This document shows positions 19,445-31,289 of a stretch of DNA of 64,000 bases, piece after piece. The DNA is from Lysobacteraceae bacterium (GTDB lineage Bacteria; Pseudomonadota; Gammaproteobacteria; Nevskiales; Nevskiaceae), in assembly GCA_013823855.1 (NCBI GenBank), contig PNMW01000015.1, positions 1 through 64,000 on the forward strand. The letters run 5' to 3'. The notes below the pieces were generated by a model. That model saw only the letters and a program-made list of their open reading frames with translations, did not search any database and had not been told where the DNA came from. The stretch's first letter is position 1, and each line of letters starts with the position of its first letter. The translations under genes and the position numbers were made by a program.

Positions 19445-20065
19445 TCAAGACTGCCCAGTGCTGCCGCCGACGGCGCGGACACAGAACCCGCAGATCGAGC
19501 GGATCAGCGCGTCGCGGTCCTTGACCACCTCGCGCGCCGGGCCGATCGGGCCGACCAGCGCTTCGGTGTAGGCGCCGACGATGCAGGCGGCGCTGGCGTC
19601 GAGGTTCTGCGCCGCGAACTCGCCGCCGGCCACGCCTTCGGCGAGGATGGTCCGGAACACGTCGGCGAAGCGCTTCCGCTCGCGGATGCGGGCGATGTCG
19701 ACTTCCGGATCGGCCGGTTCGGCGATGAAGGCATAGGCGAGGTTCGGCCCGTTCAGGGCACGTCGCACGAACGATTCGACCGCCGCGTGCAGCCGTTCGG
19801 TCGCGGTGCCGGGGCCGGCGCAGATGGCGTCGAGGATCTCGATTTCCAGGGTCACCGCTTCGGCCAGCACTTCGACGAACAGATCGGTCTTGGCCTTGAA
19901 GTAGCGGTAGATCACCCCGGTCGACATGCCGGCTTCGGCGGCCACTGCGCTGATCTGCGCCCCGCGCAGGCCACCGCGCGCGATCAGCACGCGAGTCGCC
20001 TCGAGGATGCGCGCGCGATTGCTGGCGAGGCGTTCCTCCATCAGCGCCGAACGTCGGTAGGCCAT
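19445..20065 (-). CDS. TetR-family repressor of the adjacent acyl-CoA carboxylase operon
   Basis: This 206-residue protein has the N-terminal TetR DNA-binding domain, 'RILEATRVLIARGGLRGAQI' followed by 'AAEAGMSTGVIYRYFKAKTD' (about 18-63), and a ligand-binding helical C-terminal domain. It is divergent from the carboxylase gene at 20159. The 93-bp gap contains a perfect 11-bp inverted repeat (20094-20121) that is the obvious operator. By position it is the counterpart of AtuR, which represses the terpene-utilisation genes of Pseudomonas until an acyl-CoA intermediate binds. That assignment is inference. Confidence 0.88.
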   Translation of the reverse strand: MAYRRSALMEERLASNRARILEATRVLIARGGLRGAQISAVAAEAGMSTGVIYRYFKAKTDLFVEVLAEAVTLEIEILDAICAGPGTATERLHAAVESFVRRALNGPNLAYAFIAEPADPEVDIARIRERKRFADVFRTILAEGVAGGEFAAQNLDASAACIVGAYTEALVGPIGPAREVVKDRDALIRSICGFCVRAVGGSTGQS

Positions 20066-20093
20066 GCGGATCAGGTAGAAGTGATTTGAAATT

Positions 20094-20121
20094 CAAGAAA
20101 TGAATTTTACTTCATTTCTTG
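20094..20121. promoter_or_regulatory. TetR operator candidate between repressor and carboxylase genes
   Basis: A perfect inverted repeat CAAGAAATGAA - 6 bp - TTCATTTCTTG lies 28 bp from the repressor start and 37 bp from the carboxylase start. Its AT-rich sequence contrasts with the GC-rich surroundings. Its location between divergent genes suits autoregulation and operon repression by the TetR protein. Confidence 0.7.
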
Positions 20122-20158
20122 TGCTAGAGTCCGCCGCAACCTGCCGCCCGGACTCGCC

Positions 20159-21784
20159 ATGCCCGTCATCGAATCGAAGGTCGACACCTTAAGCCCGCAG
20201 TTCCGCCAGCAGCGCGAGGACATGCTCGCCAAGATCGCCGAGTTGCGCGCCATCGAGCGAAAAGGGCGTGACGAGGAAGAGAGCAAGCGCGCCCGCTATC
20301 ACCAGCGCAAGCAGCTGCTGCCCCGCGAGCGCGTCCATCTGCTGCTCGATCGCGGCAGCCCGTGGCTGGAGCTGTCGACCCTGTGCGGCTACAAGATGCA
20401 CGACGACACCGACGGCGCGCAGGCCGGCGGCAACCTGATCGCCGGCATCGGTTACGTCGCCGGCACCCGCTGCCTGGTCATGGCGTCGAACTCGGCGATC
20501 AAGGGCGGCACGATGACCGCGTTCGGCGTGCAGAAGACGCATCGCCTGCAGGAGATCGCGCTGAACCAGAAGCTGCCGGTGGTCTCGCTGATCGAGTCCG
20601 GCGGCGCCAACCTGCTGTATCAGGCCGAGATCTTCATTCCCGCCGGTCGCCAGTTCGCCAACCAGGCGCGGCTGTCGGCGGCCGGGATTCCGCAGGTGAC
20701 GGTCGTCCACGGTTCGTCGACGGCTGGCGGCGCCTACATGCCCGGCCTGTCGGACTACGTGGTGATGGTCCGCAAGAACGCCAAGGTGTTCCTCGCCGGG
20801 CCGCCGCTGCTGAAGGCGGCGACCGGCGAAATCGCCGTTGATGAAGATCTGGGCGGTGCCGAGATGCACACCCAGGTCGCCGGCACCGGCGAGTTCCTGG
20901 CCGAGAACGATGCCGACGGCATCCGCATCGCCCGCGACATCGTCCGCAACCTGGACTGGAACCGGCAGCGCCCGGCCTTGCCGCTGCGCGAGATCCGCGC
21001 GCCGCTGTACGACGGTGACGAACTCTGCGGCGTGGTGCCGCCGGACTACCGCAAGCCCTACGACTGCCGGGAGGTCATCGCCCGCATCGTCGACGGCTCG
21101 GAATTCCTCGAGTTCAAGAACGAGTACGACCAGGCGACGATCTGCGGCCGCGCCGTGATCCACGGCCACCAGGTCGGCATCGTCGGCAACAACGGGCCGA
21201 TCACCACGCGCGGTGCGACCAAGGCCGGCCAGTTCATCCAGCTATGCGGGCAGTCGGACATTCCGATCATCTACCTGATGAACACCACCGGCTTCATGGT
21301 CGGTGCGGAAAGCGAGCAGGGCGGTATCGTCAAGCACGGCTCGAAGATGCTGCAGGCGGTGGCCAACGTGGCGGTGCCGCAGATCACCGTGGTGATCGGC
21401 GGTGCCTTCGGCGCTGGCAACTACGGCATGTGCGGCCGCGGCTTGAGCCCCGAATTCATCTTCGCCTGGCCGAACTCGCGCACCGCGGTGATGGGCGGCG
21501 AGCAGGCGGCGAAGGTGATGAGCATCGTCACCCGCGAAAAGTGGATCAAGGAAGGCCGCACGATCGGCGAGGCCGAGGAGGCCAGGCTGGCGGCGCTGGA
21601 AGCGAAGATCGTCAGCCAGTTCGAGGCCGAATCGACCGCCTTCGCCGCCAGCGCCCGCCTGTTCGACGACGGCCTGATCGACCCGCGCGACACCCGCCGC
21701 GTGCTGGGCTTGAGCCTGTCGATCTGTGCCGAGGCGCGGGCGCGACCGGTCGCCGCCAACAGTTTCGGCATCGCCCGCTTCTGA
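20159..21784 (+). CDS. atuC: acyl-CoA carboxylase beta subunit, geranyl-CoA carboxylase-like
   Basis: This 541-residue carboxyltransferase subunit has the acyl-CoA-binding block 'NSAIKGGTMTAFGVQKTHRL' (about 112-131) and the C-terminal 'VVIGGAFGAGNYGMCGRGL' biotin-side block. It carries 'SGGANLLYQ' and 'HGSSTAGGAYMPGLSDYV' phrases, which I associate with AtuC (geranyl-CoA carboxylase) more than with LiuB/MccB (methylcrotonyl-CoA). It transfers carboxyl from biotin to the gamma position of an unsaturated branched acyl-CoA. It is first in the operon, followed by an AtuD-like dehydrogenase and the alpha subunit. The exact substrate is inference. Methylcrotonyl-CoA remains the main alternative. 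Confidence 0.85.
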   Translation: MPVIESKVDTLSPQFRQQREDMLAKIAELRAIERKGRDEEESKRARYHQRKQLLPRERVHLLLDRGSPWLELSTLCGYKMHDDTDGAQAGGNLIAGIGYVAGTRCLVMASNSAIKGGTMTAFGVQKTHRLQEIALNQKLPVVSLIESGGANLLYQAEIFIPAGRQFANQARLSAAGIPQVTVVHGSSTAGGAYMPGLSDYVVMVRKNAKVFLAGPPLLKAATGEIAVDEDLGGAEMHTQVAGTGEFLAENDADGIRIARDIVRNLDWNRQRPALPLREIRAPLYDGDELCGVVPPDYRKPYDCREVIARIVDGSEFLEFKNEYDQATICGRAVIHGHQVGIVGNNGPITTRGATKAGQFIQLCGQSDIPIIYLMNTTGFMVGAESEQGGIVKHGSKMLQAVANVAVPQITVVIGGAFGAGNYGMCGRGLSPEFIFAWPNSRTAVMGGEQAAKVMSIVTREKWIKEGRTIGEAEEARLAALEAKIVSQFEAESTAFAASARLFDDGLIDPRDTRRVLGLSLSICAEARARPVAANSFGIARF

Positions 21785-21833
21785 GCGCGGCGAGGCCGTT
21801 CGCATTCCCGTCTTCCCCTTCACGAGTGCCGCC

Positions 21834-22997
<1,164 letters not shown>

Positions 22998-23080
22998 GCG
23001 GGGGATTTCCGTCGCCGTCGCGGACCTGCGCCTTGCTGTCCGGCCAGCCCGGCGATTCACCGATCGATGTGGGAGTGCCG

Positions 23081-23512
23081 ATGAACAAGCTGAATGCCGT
23101 GATTCCGATGCTGACGCTGACGGCCGCGCTGCTGCTGGCCGGCTGCGGCGGCGACCAGTCCGCCGAGCCGCCTGCCAGCAAGACCGACGACGCGGCCAGC
23201 CCGGCCAAGCCCTTCCTGAAGGCGCCCGCCGAGGCGGCCGCATCGGCGCCGCCGGTCGATGCGGCGAAGGAGTACCAGCGCGTCGTCTACCGCTGCGGCG
23301 ACGGCAAGGAGCTGGTGCTGAAGCTGTACGACGACCAGCGGGCCCGCGTCGAGATCGATCACGAAATCCATGTGCTGCGTCCGGTCACGGCTGACGACGG
23401 CACGCTGTTCCTCGGCGATTTCGTCAATGTCCGGGTGGTCGGCGACAAGGCCACCGCATCGCGCAACGGCATCGTGCTGATGTCGAACTGCCAGGTGCAG
23501 ACCCCGCCGTGA
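23081..23512 (+). CDS. putative lipoprotein
   Basis: The ATG at 23081 follows a GGGAG ribosome site and gives 143 residues. A lipoprotein signal with lipobox LLAGC (about 18-22) is followed by a flexible Ala/Pro/Ser linker. A small domain (about 68-143) contains two Cys (in 'YRCGDGKEL' and 'MSNCQVQ') and resembles MliC-like or membrane-bound lysozyme-inhibitor-like lipoproteins in its 'VYRCGDGKELVLKLYDD' opening. That resemblance is weak. It is embedded in the carboxylase operon and overlaps the next small ORF by 4 bp, so it is co-expressed. A link with terpene breakdown is not evident. Confidence 0.7.
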   Translation: MNKLNAVIPMLTLTAALLLAGCGGDQSAEPPASKTDDAASPAKPFLKAPAEAAASAPPVDAAKEYQRVVYRCGDGKELVLKLYDDQRARVEIDHEIHVLRPVTADDGTLFLGDFVNVRVVGDKATASRNGIVLMSNCQVQTPP

Positions 23513-23699
23513 CCGCCGTGCTGCCTGCCGGTGCCGGCGACGGCCGGAGCGCCGCGCGACTGCGACTGCGCAGCGGCGAGCGCCTGTTTCCGCATCCTGC
23601 CGATGCGGCCTTCGGGCCGCTGGCCTGTTTCTTCGAGCTCAGCGCGGCCGGCTGGCTGGCCGAGCCGCTGCCACCCCCGACGCAGTCCGGAGTTCCGAC

Positions 23700-23703
<4 letters not shown>
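23509..23703 (+). CDS. small ORF coupled on both sides inside the carboxylase operon (64 aa)
   Basis: A GTG start at 23509 overlaps the stop of the lipoprotein gene (GTGA) and its TGA overlaps the GTG start of the carboxylase alpha gene (GTGA), so both junctions are 4-bp overlaps typical of translational coupling. Codon third positions are GC-rich as in real genes here. The 64-residue product has a central 'RLRSGERLFPHPADAAFGPL' and no signal peptide or recognisable motif. It may be a small accessory subunit or simply a coupling peptide. I could not identify a family. Confidence 0.55.
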
Positions 23704-25718
<2,015 letters not shown>

Positions 25719-25721
25719 CGG

Positions 25722-25753
25722 GAAAGCCCCGGCGCGTGCAGGCCGGGGCCTTC
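25722..25753. terminator. bidirectional hairpin between convergent genes
   Basis: GAAAGCCCCGGC and GCCGGGGCCTTC form a long GC stem around GCGTGCAG between the 3' ends of the carboxylase operon and the DUF1302 gene. A-rich and T-rich flanks are short, but its position suits termination from both sides. Confidence 0.65.
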
Positions 25754-25775
25754 CAGTGCCGTGTTGCCGCCGGGC

Positions 25776-27734
25776 TCAGAACTGGTAGCCGATGCGCAAG
25801 GTCAGTTCGTCCGCGTAGTCGACCGTCGACAGGCTGTTCGAATTGGCGTTCGACAGATGGCCGTTGACGTAGTTGTAGAACATGTCGACGGTGACATCGC
25901 CGTTCGGCTTCCAGCGCAGCGCCGGCTGGACCAGCACGCCGCCCTGCGTGTCGTAGAGCACCGCGAGGTCGGCGCGCCAGATCAGCTGCGCAAATGGCTG
26001 CTGCATCGCGAACACCACGGCGTCGTAGCCGCCGCTGACGCCGGGCGCCACCGTCTGCTGGTCGCCGCCCTGGCCGCGCAGCGAGCGGCCGAACAGGTCG
26101 CTGCGGGTCTTGTGCAGCCACTGGGCGACCAGATAGGTCGCCGGTACCGAGGTGAAGAAGCGCTGGTACTTCTCGACGACCAGCGCCGTGGTGACCTCCG
26201 ACTGCTCCAGGAAGGCCTGTCGCAGGCTCGGGTCGGTGAAGGTGCGATCCGGCGTGTACAGTGCCTCGAAGTTGACGATCAGCTGGTCGAGCAGCGAGCC
26301 CGGTGCGGCACTGATGACATAGCTCAGACCGCCGCCGACATTGGTCTCCGCCCGGTATTCGCGCGCGATATGGCCGCGCAGGCCACCCTCGCTGCGGCCT
26401 TCGAGATAGCCGCCGGCCAGCGCGAAGAAGGTGTTCAGCTGGACCGCCGCAACGTCATAGCCGGACTGCGGGCCGTCCGGTGTCGGCACTACGAAGGCGC
26501 CGAGCAGGGAGGCCGCCGGAAACTCCTCGATCGAGGCGTTCAGGCCGGTGACGCCGTTGAGGCGGGACATTGCCGCGTAGGTGAACCATTCATCCGCTGA
26601 CCAGACGCCGGTCGAATCGACCTCGAACGCGGTGTCCTGCAGCACGGTGCCGGAGCCGGGCAGGCCGGGGATGTCGCGGTTGACGCCGGACTTGGTCCAG
26701 CGGAACACGCCGTCCGGGTTGTAGCGGCGGCCGGCAATAGCCTGCACGCCAAGATCGCCGATCGAGCCCTTGAAGCGGATGCCGTAGCTGAACTTGGAAT
26801 CGAAGTTGCCGTACATGTCGTGCACGGTGAACTGCGAGGCGATGGCGTTGTACGGGGTGTTCGGATTGCCGTAGACAGTCGGCTGGAATTTCTGCACGTA
26901 GGCGTCGACCAGCCAGTCGTCATCGAGCTGGTACGAAGTTCTCAGCGCCAGTGCCGGCACGCGCTTGTCGGAGAACTCCTCGGACGCGAAGTCGAGCAGC
27001 GAATGACGGCGCAGATCGAGCCCGTCCGGGACATCGAGCACGCGGAAGAAGATCGCCTGGCCCCAGGCGATCTGCTGGTTGCCGAAGCGCACATTCAGCG
27101 GGCCGTCCTGGTAGTCGAGGAACAGCGCCGGGAAGGTGATCAGGTAGTTGCGTCCGCTCCATTCCAGCGGATTCGGATGGTCCTTGCCCTCGGCCTCGTA
27201 CTCGAAATAGTTGGCGCGGCCGTAGAGCTTGCCGGCCGCCTGGCTGTTGTAGTCGCTTGGCCGGAAGTCGGTGTACAGGCCCGGGTCGTAGATCAGCGAC
27301 GCCTTCGCCTGCAGCGACAGGTTGGTGGTGAACTTGATGTCGGCTTCCAGCCGCGCCCGCAGCATGGTCAGGTTCATCGGACCGGTCTGCTGATCGCCGA
27401 AGCGGGTCGTGGTGTCGCTGACCGGAATCACCGTGCCGTCCGGCGCGGTCAGCGCGAAGTTGCGGGTGACGGTGCGGCCGTTGAACAGGTTGCCGCGCTG
27501 GTTGAACGGGTTGTTCTTGGCGCCGGCGGTTGACACGGCTGCTTCGGTACGGACAAAGCCGCTGAAACTGGCGCTGAACGCCGGATTGCCGAGCCAGCCG
27601 CCGCTGGTCTGTTCCGGTTCGGGCGCCGGTTCCGCTGCGGCTGCCTCGCCAGTCTCCTGCGCCTGCGCGGCGGTGCCGGTCAACGCCAGGCACAGCGATA
27701 CCGCACGCCACCATGTGCTGCCATTCGCACTCAT
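25776..27734 (-). CDS. DUF1302 family outer-membrane beta-barrel protein
   Basis: The ATG at 27734 is preceded by GGAGGAAG and gives 652 residues. The track start 32 codons upstream has no ribosome site. A signal peptide (about 1-25, ending AAQAQE) is followed by a Glu/Pro/Ala-rich spacer and a long beta-rich domain with 'FSGFVRTEAAV', 'LEWSGRNYLITF' and 'LDYQDGPLNVRFGNQQIAWG', which are hallmarks of DUF1302. The C-terminal residue is Phe (RIGYQF), the outer-membrane barrel signature. In other bacteria DUF1302 genes accompany DUF1329 genes and hydrophobic-compound metabolism. No DUF1329 partner is seen here. A role in moving hydrophobic substrates for the atu-like pathway is possible. Confidence 0.85.
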   Translation of the reverse strand: MSANGSTWWRAVSLCLALTGTAAQAQETGEAAAAEPAPEPEQTSGGWLGNPAFSASFSGFVRTEAAVSTAGAKNNPFNQRGNLFNGRTVTRNFALTAPDGTVIPVSDTTTRFGDQQTGPMNLTMLRARLEADIKFTTNLSLQAKASLIYDPGLYTDFRPSDYNSQAAGKLYGRANYFEYEAEGKDHPNPLEWSGRNYLITFPALFLDYQDGPLNVRFGNQQIAWGQAIFFRVLDVPDGLDLRRHSLLDFASEEFSDKRVPALALRTSYQLDDDWLVDAYVQKFQPTVYGNPNTPYNAIASQFTVHDMYGNFDSKFSYGIRFKGSIGDLGVQAIAGRRYNPDGVFRWTKSGVNRDIPGLPGSGTVLQDTAFEVDSTGVWSADEWFTYAAMSRLNGVTGLNASIEEFPAASLLGAFVVPTPDGPQSGYDVAAVQLNTFFALAGGYLEGRSEGGLRGHIAREYRAETNVGGGLSYVISAAPGSLLDQLIVNFEALYTPDRTFTDPSLRQAFLEQSEVTTALVVEKYQRFFTSVPATYLVAQWLHKTRSDLFGRSLRGQGGDQQTVAPGVSGGYDAVVFAMQQPFAQLIWRADLAVLYDTQGGVLVQPALRWKPNGDVTVDMFYNYVNGHLSNANSNSLSTVDYADELTLRIGYQF

Positions 27735-27865
27735 CGTCTTCCTCCCGGGACTGGGCGGGTGATCCGGAATGGATCCCTCGCTCGTTCTTATGACTGGCGA
27801 GCCGAATCCTGAGACCCCTGCGGCTGGCACGGTCGTCAGCGGACGCTAGGCCCGGGCGGGAGGGG

Positions 27866-27876
27866 GGGTAATACCC
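27866..27876. promoter_or_regulatory. GGGTA-A-TACCC palindrome upstream of DUF1302 gene
   Basis: An 11-bp site of dyad symmetry preceded by a run of G lies 132 bp upstream of the DUF1302 start in an otherwise unstructured gap of about 250 bp. It could be a binding site for a LuxR-type or other regulator. No further support. Confidence 0.25.
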
Positions 27877-27980
27877 GTTCGAGTAGGTCGCAGTGCGGCA
27901 AAATTTCTGTCGCAGCAGTCACTTATCGCCGGGTTGCCGATCGTCGGTCCGTCTGTGCCGTCGGTCGTGGCGACGATCGC

Positions 27981-28901
27981 TCAGGCCGGTGGCGGAGGGG
28001 TCGCAGCCCGGGCCGGGCGGGTGCCCAGCCAGACGCCGGCGGCGGCGACGAAGAAGCCGGCCACTTCCAGCGGCGTCAGCACCTCGTCGAGCGCGAAGTG
28101 GCTCATCAGCGCGCCGACCGCCGGCACCAGATAGAACAGCGCCGCCACCTGGGTTGCCGCGCCGTTGCGGATCAGCAGGAACAGCAGCGCGAAGCCGCCG
28201 ACCGAGTTGACCAGCACGATCCAGGCGGTCGCCTTCCAGAATGTCGGCGTGCCGTCGAAGTGGAACTGGTCGAGGCCGATCGCCAGCGGCAGCAGGGCCA
28301 GCGTTGCCGCGACATTCTGGATCGCCAGCCCGGCGCGCAGGTCGATCGCCGAACCATGGCGCTTCTGGTACAGCGTGCCGCTGGCGATGCCGATCAGGCC
28401 GACCAGCAGCAGGGCGATCGCCGGCCCGCTGGCCTGGGCGTCGAGCAGGCTGTTGCCGATCACCAGCCAGACGCCGGCGAAGCCGATCGCCAGACCCAGC
28501 CATTGCAGGCGGCCGATCTGCTCGCCGGTGGCCCAGGCGAAGCCGGACACCGCCAGCGGCATCGAGCCGATCACCAGCGCGGCGAAGCTGCCGCTGGCGC
28601 CGAGCCGCATCGCGCCGTAGACGCCGCCGAACTGCATCGCCAGCTGCAGGCAGCCGACCACGGCACTGTGGCCGGCTTCGCGCCAGCCTGGCCAGCGGAC
28701 CCGGCTGATCAGCGCGAGCAGGCCGAAGATCAGCCCGGCGCAGGCGAAGCGCAGGGTCAGCGCGGTGAACGGGCCGCTGTGGCCGACGATGATCTTCGCG
28801 GCCGGATAGCCGGTGCACCAGATGGCGACGAAACCGAGGCCCATCAGCGGCGCCAGCCAGGGCCGATGGCGGCGCGGTGCAGCAGTCACAGCGGGAGTCA
28901 T
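27981..28901 (-). CDS. EamA/DMT-superfamily transporter
   Basis: The ATG at 28901 (MTPAVTAAPRRHRPW) gives 306 residues. The track start at 28910 is a TTG three codons earlier. About ten hydrophobic helices form two EamA repeats, the first around 20-145 and the second around 160-295, with the typical 'AIWCTGYPAAKIIVGHSGPF' at the start of the first. It is likely an inner-membrane exporter of a metabolite or amino acid. The substrate is unknown. It lies 246 bp upstream of the DUF1302 gene on the same strand, so separate transcription is likely. Confidence 0.88.
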   Translation of the reverse strand: MTPAVTAAPRRHRPWLAPLMGLGFVAIWCTGYPAAKIIVGHSGPFTALTLRFACAGLIFGLLALISRVRWPGWREAGHSAVVGCLQLAMQFGGVYGAMRLGASGSFAALVIGSMPLAVSGFAWATGEQIGRLQWLGLAIGFAGVWLVIGNSLLDAQASGPAIALLLVGLIGIASGTLYQKRHGSAIDLRAGLAIQNVAATLALLPLAIGLDQFHFDGTPTFWKATAWIVLVNSVGGFALLFLLIRNGAATQVAALFYLVPAVGALMSHFALDEVLTPLEVAGFFVAAAGVWLGTRPARAATPPPPA

Positions 28902-29055
28902 CGTCGTCAACCTTGAATGCCGCGCGACCGGAGGCGGCGGGCAAGGATAAGCGTGCGAGGCAAGCGGATAAACTGCGGGGCATGCCTCAGTCCGCCCTCA
29001 TCGCACCCTCTCCCCGGCCTCCGTTGCCAGCGATAGCCACCCGCGTGACGGCCCG

Positions 29056-30081
29056 GTGAGCAGCGACCTGCTGATCGTCGGTCCGGCCTGGGTCGGCGAC
29101 ATGGTGATGGCGCAGTCGCTGTTCATCCGGCTGCGCCAGTTGCACCCGGAGGCGGCGATCGACGTGCTGGCGCCGGGCTGGTCGCTGCCGATCATCGAGC
29201 GGATGCCGGAGATCCGCGCCGGCATCGAGCTGCCGTTCGCCCATGGCGAGTTCGATTTCGGCGGCCGCCGCCGGCTCGGCCGGTCATTGCGCGAGCGCGG
29301 CTACCGGCAGGCGATCGTGCTGCCGAATTCCTGGAAGTCGGCGGTGGTGCCGTTTTTCGCCGGCATTCCGCGACGCACCGGCTACGCCCGCGAGCTGCGC
29401 TACGGCCTGCTCAACGATCTGCGCCGGCTCGACAAGGCGCTGCTGAAGACCACGCCGCAGCGCTTCGTGGCGCTGGCCGGGGACGGCCGGGCGACCGTTG
29501 CGCCCGAAGTGCCGCAGCCGCGCTTCCGGGCCGATGCCGCGCGTGCCGGCGAACTGCGCGAGCGGCTCGGGCTGGACAGCGGCCCGGCCGTTGCGCTGAT
29601 GCCGGGCGCCGAATACGGCCCGGCCAAGCAGTGGCCGGCGGCGCATTACGCCAGCCTGGCCGCCGGTCTGGCGCGGCGCGGCGTGCGCAGCTGGATCATC
29701 GGCTCGAAGAAGGAACAGGCGCTGGGCGACGGCATCGCCCGGGCATCCAAGGGCGCGGCGATCAACCTCTGCGGCAAGACCAGCCTGGTCGATGTCGTCG
29801 ATCTCGCGGCCGACGCCCGCGCCGTGGTCTGCAACGATTCCGGACCGATGCACATCGCCGCCGCCGCCGGTGCCCGGGTGGTGGCGATCTACGGCTCGTC
29901 GACGCCGGACCACACGCCGCCGATGACCGAGACCCGGGTGATCCACTACCGCCGGCTGGCCTGCAGTCCCTGCTTCGAGCGGCAATGCCCGCTGAAAGAG
30001 CCGGCCGAGCAGCTCGATTGCCTGAAGGGCATTCATCCGGATGCGATTCTGGCAAGCCTGAAGGTGCTCGCAGATTTATAA
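29056..30081 (+). CDS. waaF: ADP-heptose:LPS heptosyltransferase II
   Basis: The GTG start at 29056 gives 341 residues, the usual WaaF length. A GT9-family start, 'LLIVGPAWVGDMVMAQSLF', is followed by 'ALMPGAEYGPAKQWPAAHYA' (the ADP-heptose-binding region) and 'VCNDSGPMHIAAA' with the conserved D-S-G. 'LKGIHPDAIL' at the end is typical of WaaF. It adds the second L-glycero-D-manno-heptose to the lipid A-core on the cytoplasmic face of the inner membrane. The substrate's precursor is made by HldE, encoded 1.2 kb downstream, with ilvE between them. Confidence 0.92.
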   Translation: MSSDLLIVGPAWVGDMVMAQSLFIRLRQLHPEAAIDVLAPGWSLPIIERMPEIRAGIELPFAHGEFDFGGRRRLGRSLRERGYRQAIVLPNSWKSAVVPFFAGIPRRTGYARELRYGLLNDLRRLDKALLKTTPQRFVALAGDGRATVAPEVPQPRFRADAARAGELRERLGLDSGPAVALMPGAEYGPAKQWPAAHYASLAAGLARRGVRSWIIGSKKEQALGDGIARASKGAAINLCGKTSLVDVVDLAADARAVVCNDSGPMHIAAAAGARVVAIYGSSTPDHTPPMTETRVIHYRRLACSPCFERQCPLKEPAEQLDCLKGIHPDAILASLKVLADL

Positions 30082-30165
30082 TGCGACTGGCCGGCATAGC
30101 TGACACCGCGTGCCGCCGCCCACTTCCGCAGCCTGCTGGCACCTGACACCCGAGGATTGATTGCA

Positions 30166-31116
30166 ATGACGACGATGGCCGACCGCGACGGGTTCATCTG
30201 GCTGGACGGCGAAATGGTGCCGTGGCGGGATGCCAACACCCACGTGCTGACCTACACGCTGCATTACGGCGTCGGCTGCTTCGAAGGGGTCCGTGCCTAC
30301 CACACGCCGAAGGGCACCGCGATCTTCCGCCTCGAGGACCACACCAAGCGCCTGTTCAACTCGGCGAAGATCCTCGGCATGAAGATGCCGTTCTCGCAGG
30401 AAGTGATCAACGAGGCCCAGCTCGAAGTGCTGCGCGCCAACAAGCTGAAGGAAGCCTACCTGCGGCCGATGGTCTTCTACGGTGCCGAAGGCATGGGCCT
30501 GCGCGCCGACAACCTGAAAACCCACGTGATGGTCGCCGCCTGGACCTGGGGTGCCTACCTGGGTGCCGACAACGTCGAGCGCGGCATCCGCGTGCGCACC
30601 TCCAGCTACACCCGCCACCACGTCAACTCGATGCTGTGCCGGGCCAAGGCCAACGGCAACTACATCAATTCGATGCTGGCGCTGAACGAAGTGCTGAAGG
30701 ACGGCTACGACGAAGCGATCCTGCTCGACATGAGCGGTCACATCGCCGAAGGCAGCGCCGAGAACATCTTCCTGGTCCGCGATGGCGTGCTGCACACGCC
30801 GGACCTGAATTCCTGTCTCGACGGCATCACCCGCAAGACCATCATGCAGCTGGCCGCCGACGAAGGCATCGCCGTGCACGAGCGGCGCATCACCCGCGAC
30901 GAGCTGTACATCAGCGACGAAGCCTTCTTCACCGGTACCGCAGCGGAAGTGATGCCGATCCGCGAAGTCGACAACCGGCCGATCGGCAACGGCAAGCGCG
31001 GCCCGATCACCGAGAAGCTGCAGCAGCTGTACGCGGCGACGGTCAAGGGCGAGCGCAGCGAATACGCCGAATGGCGTGCGCATACCAATCCGCAGGCGGC
31101 GGCCAAGGCGGCTTGA
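30166..31116 (+). CDS. ilvE: branched-chain amino acid aminotransferase
   Basis: The ATG at 30166, nine bases after CGAGGA, gives 316 residues. The track start is an upstream TTG. This is a class IV PLP aminotransferase. It has 'LHYGVGCFEGVRAYHTPKG' near the N-terminus, the catalytic Lys in 'CRAKANGNYINSM', and 'EGSAENIFLVRDG' plus 'GITRKTIMQLA', which bind PLP phosphate. It interconverts leucine, isoleucine and valine with their 2-oxo acids. A strong intrinsic terminator follows at 31182-31232. The gene sits between waaF and hldE, an arrangement also seen near LPS core clusters of pseudomonads. Confidence 0.92.
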   Translation: MTTMADRDGFIWLDGEMVPWRDANTHVLTYTLHYGVGCFEGVRAYHTPKGTAIFRLEDHTKRLFNSAKILGMKMPFSQEVINEAQLEVLRANKLKEAYLRPMVFYGAEGMGLRADNLKTHVMVAAWTWGAYLGADNVERGIRVRTSSYTRHHVNSMLCRAKANGNYINSMLALNEVLKDGYDEAILLDMSGHIAEGSAENIFLVRDGVLHTPDLNSCLDGITRKTIMQLAADEGIAVHERRITRDELYISDEAFFTGTAAEVMPIREVDNRPIGNGKRGPITEKLQQLYAATVKGERSEYAEWRAHTNPQAAAKAA

Positions 31117-31181
31117 GATACGCGCGCCGCGACGGGGCCATGACCGACCGTCGAGGCGCGGCACCACGGCGGTGAACCAGA

Positions 31182-31232
31182 GGACGCGGTGAAAGGCCCG
31201 GGCAAGGTGCTTTTCCGCGTCCTTTCCTTTTT
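31182..31232 (+). terminator. intrinsic terminator after ilvE
   Basis: GGACGCGG and CCGCGTCC form the base of a long hairpin, followed by the T-rich tail TTTCCTTTTT. It ends the waaF-ilvE transcription unit and separates it from hldE. Confidence 0.75.
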
Positions 31233-31289
31233 CGCCGCGCCGCCGCGCTGAACGCTGTTCCCGCCAGTCCCCCACCGACCGCCCACGCC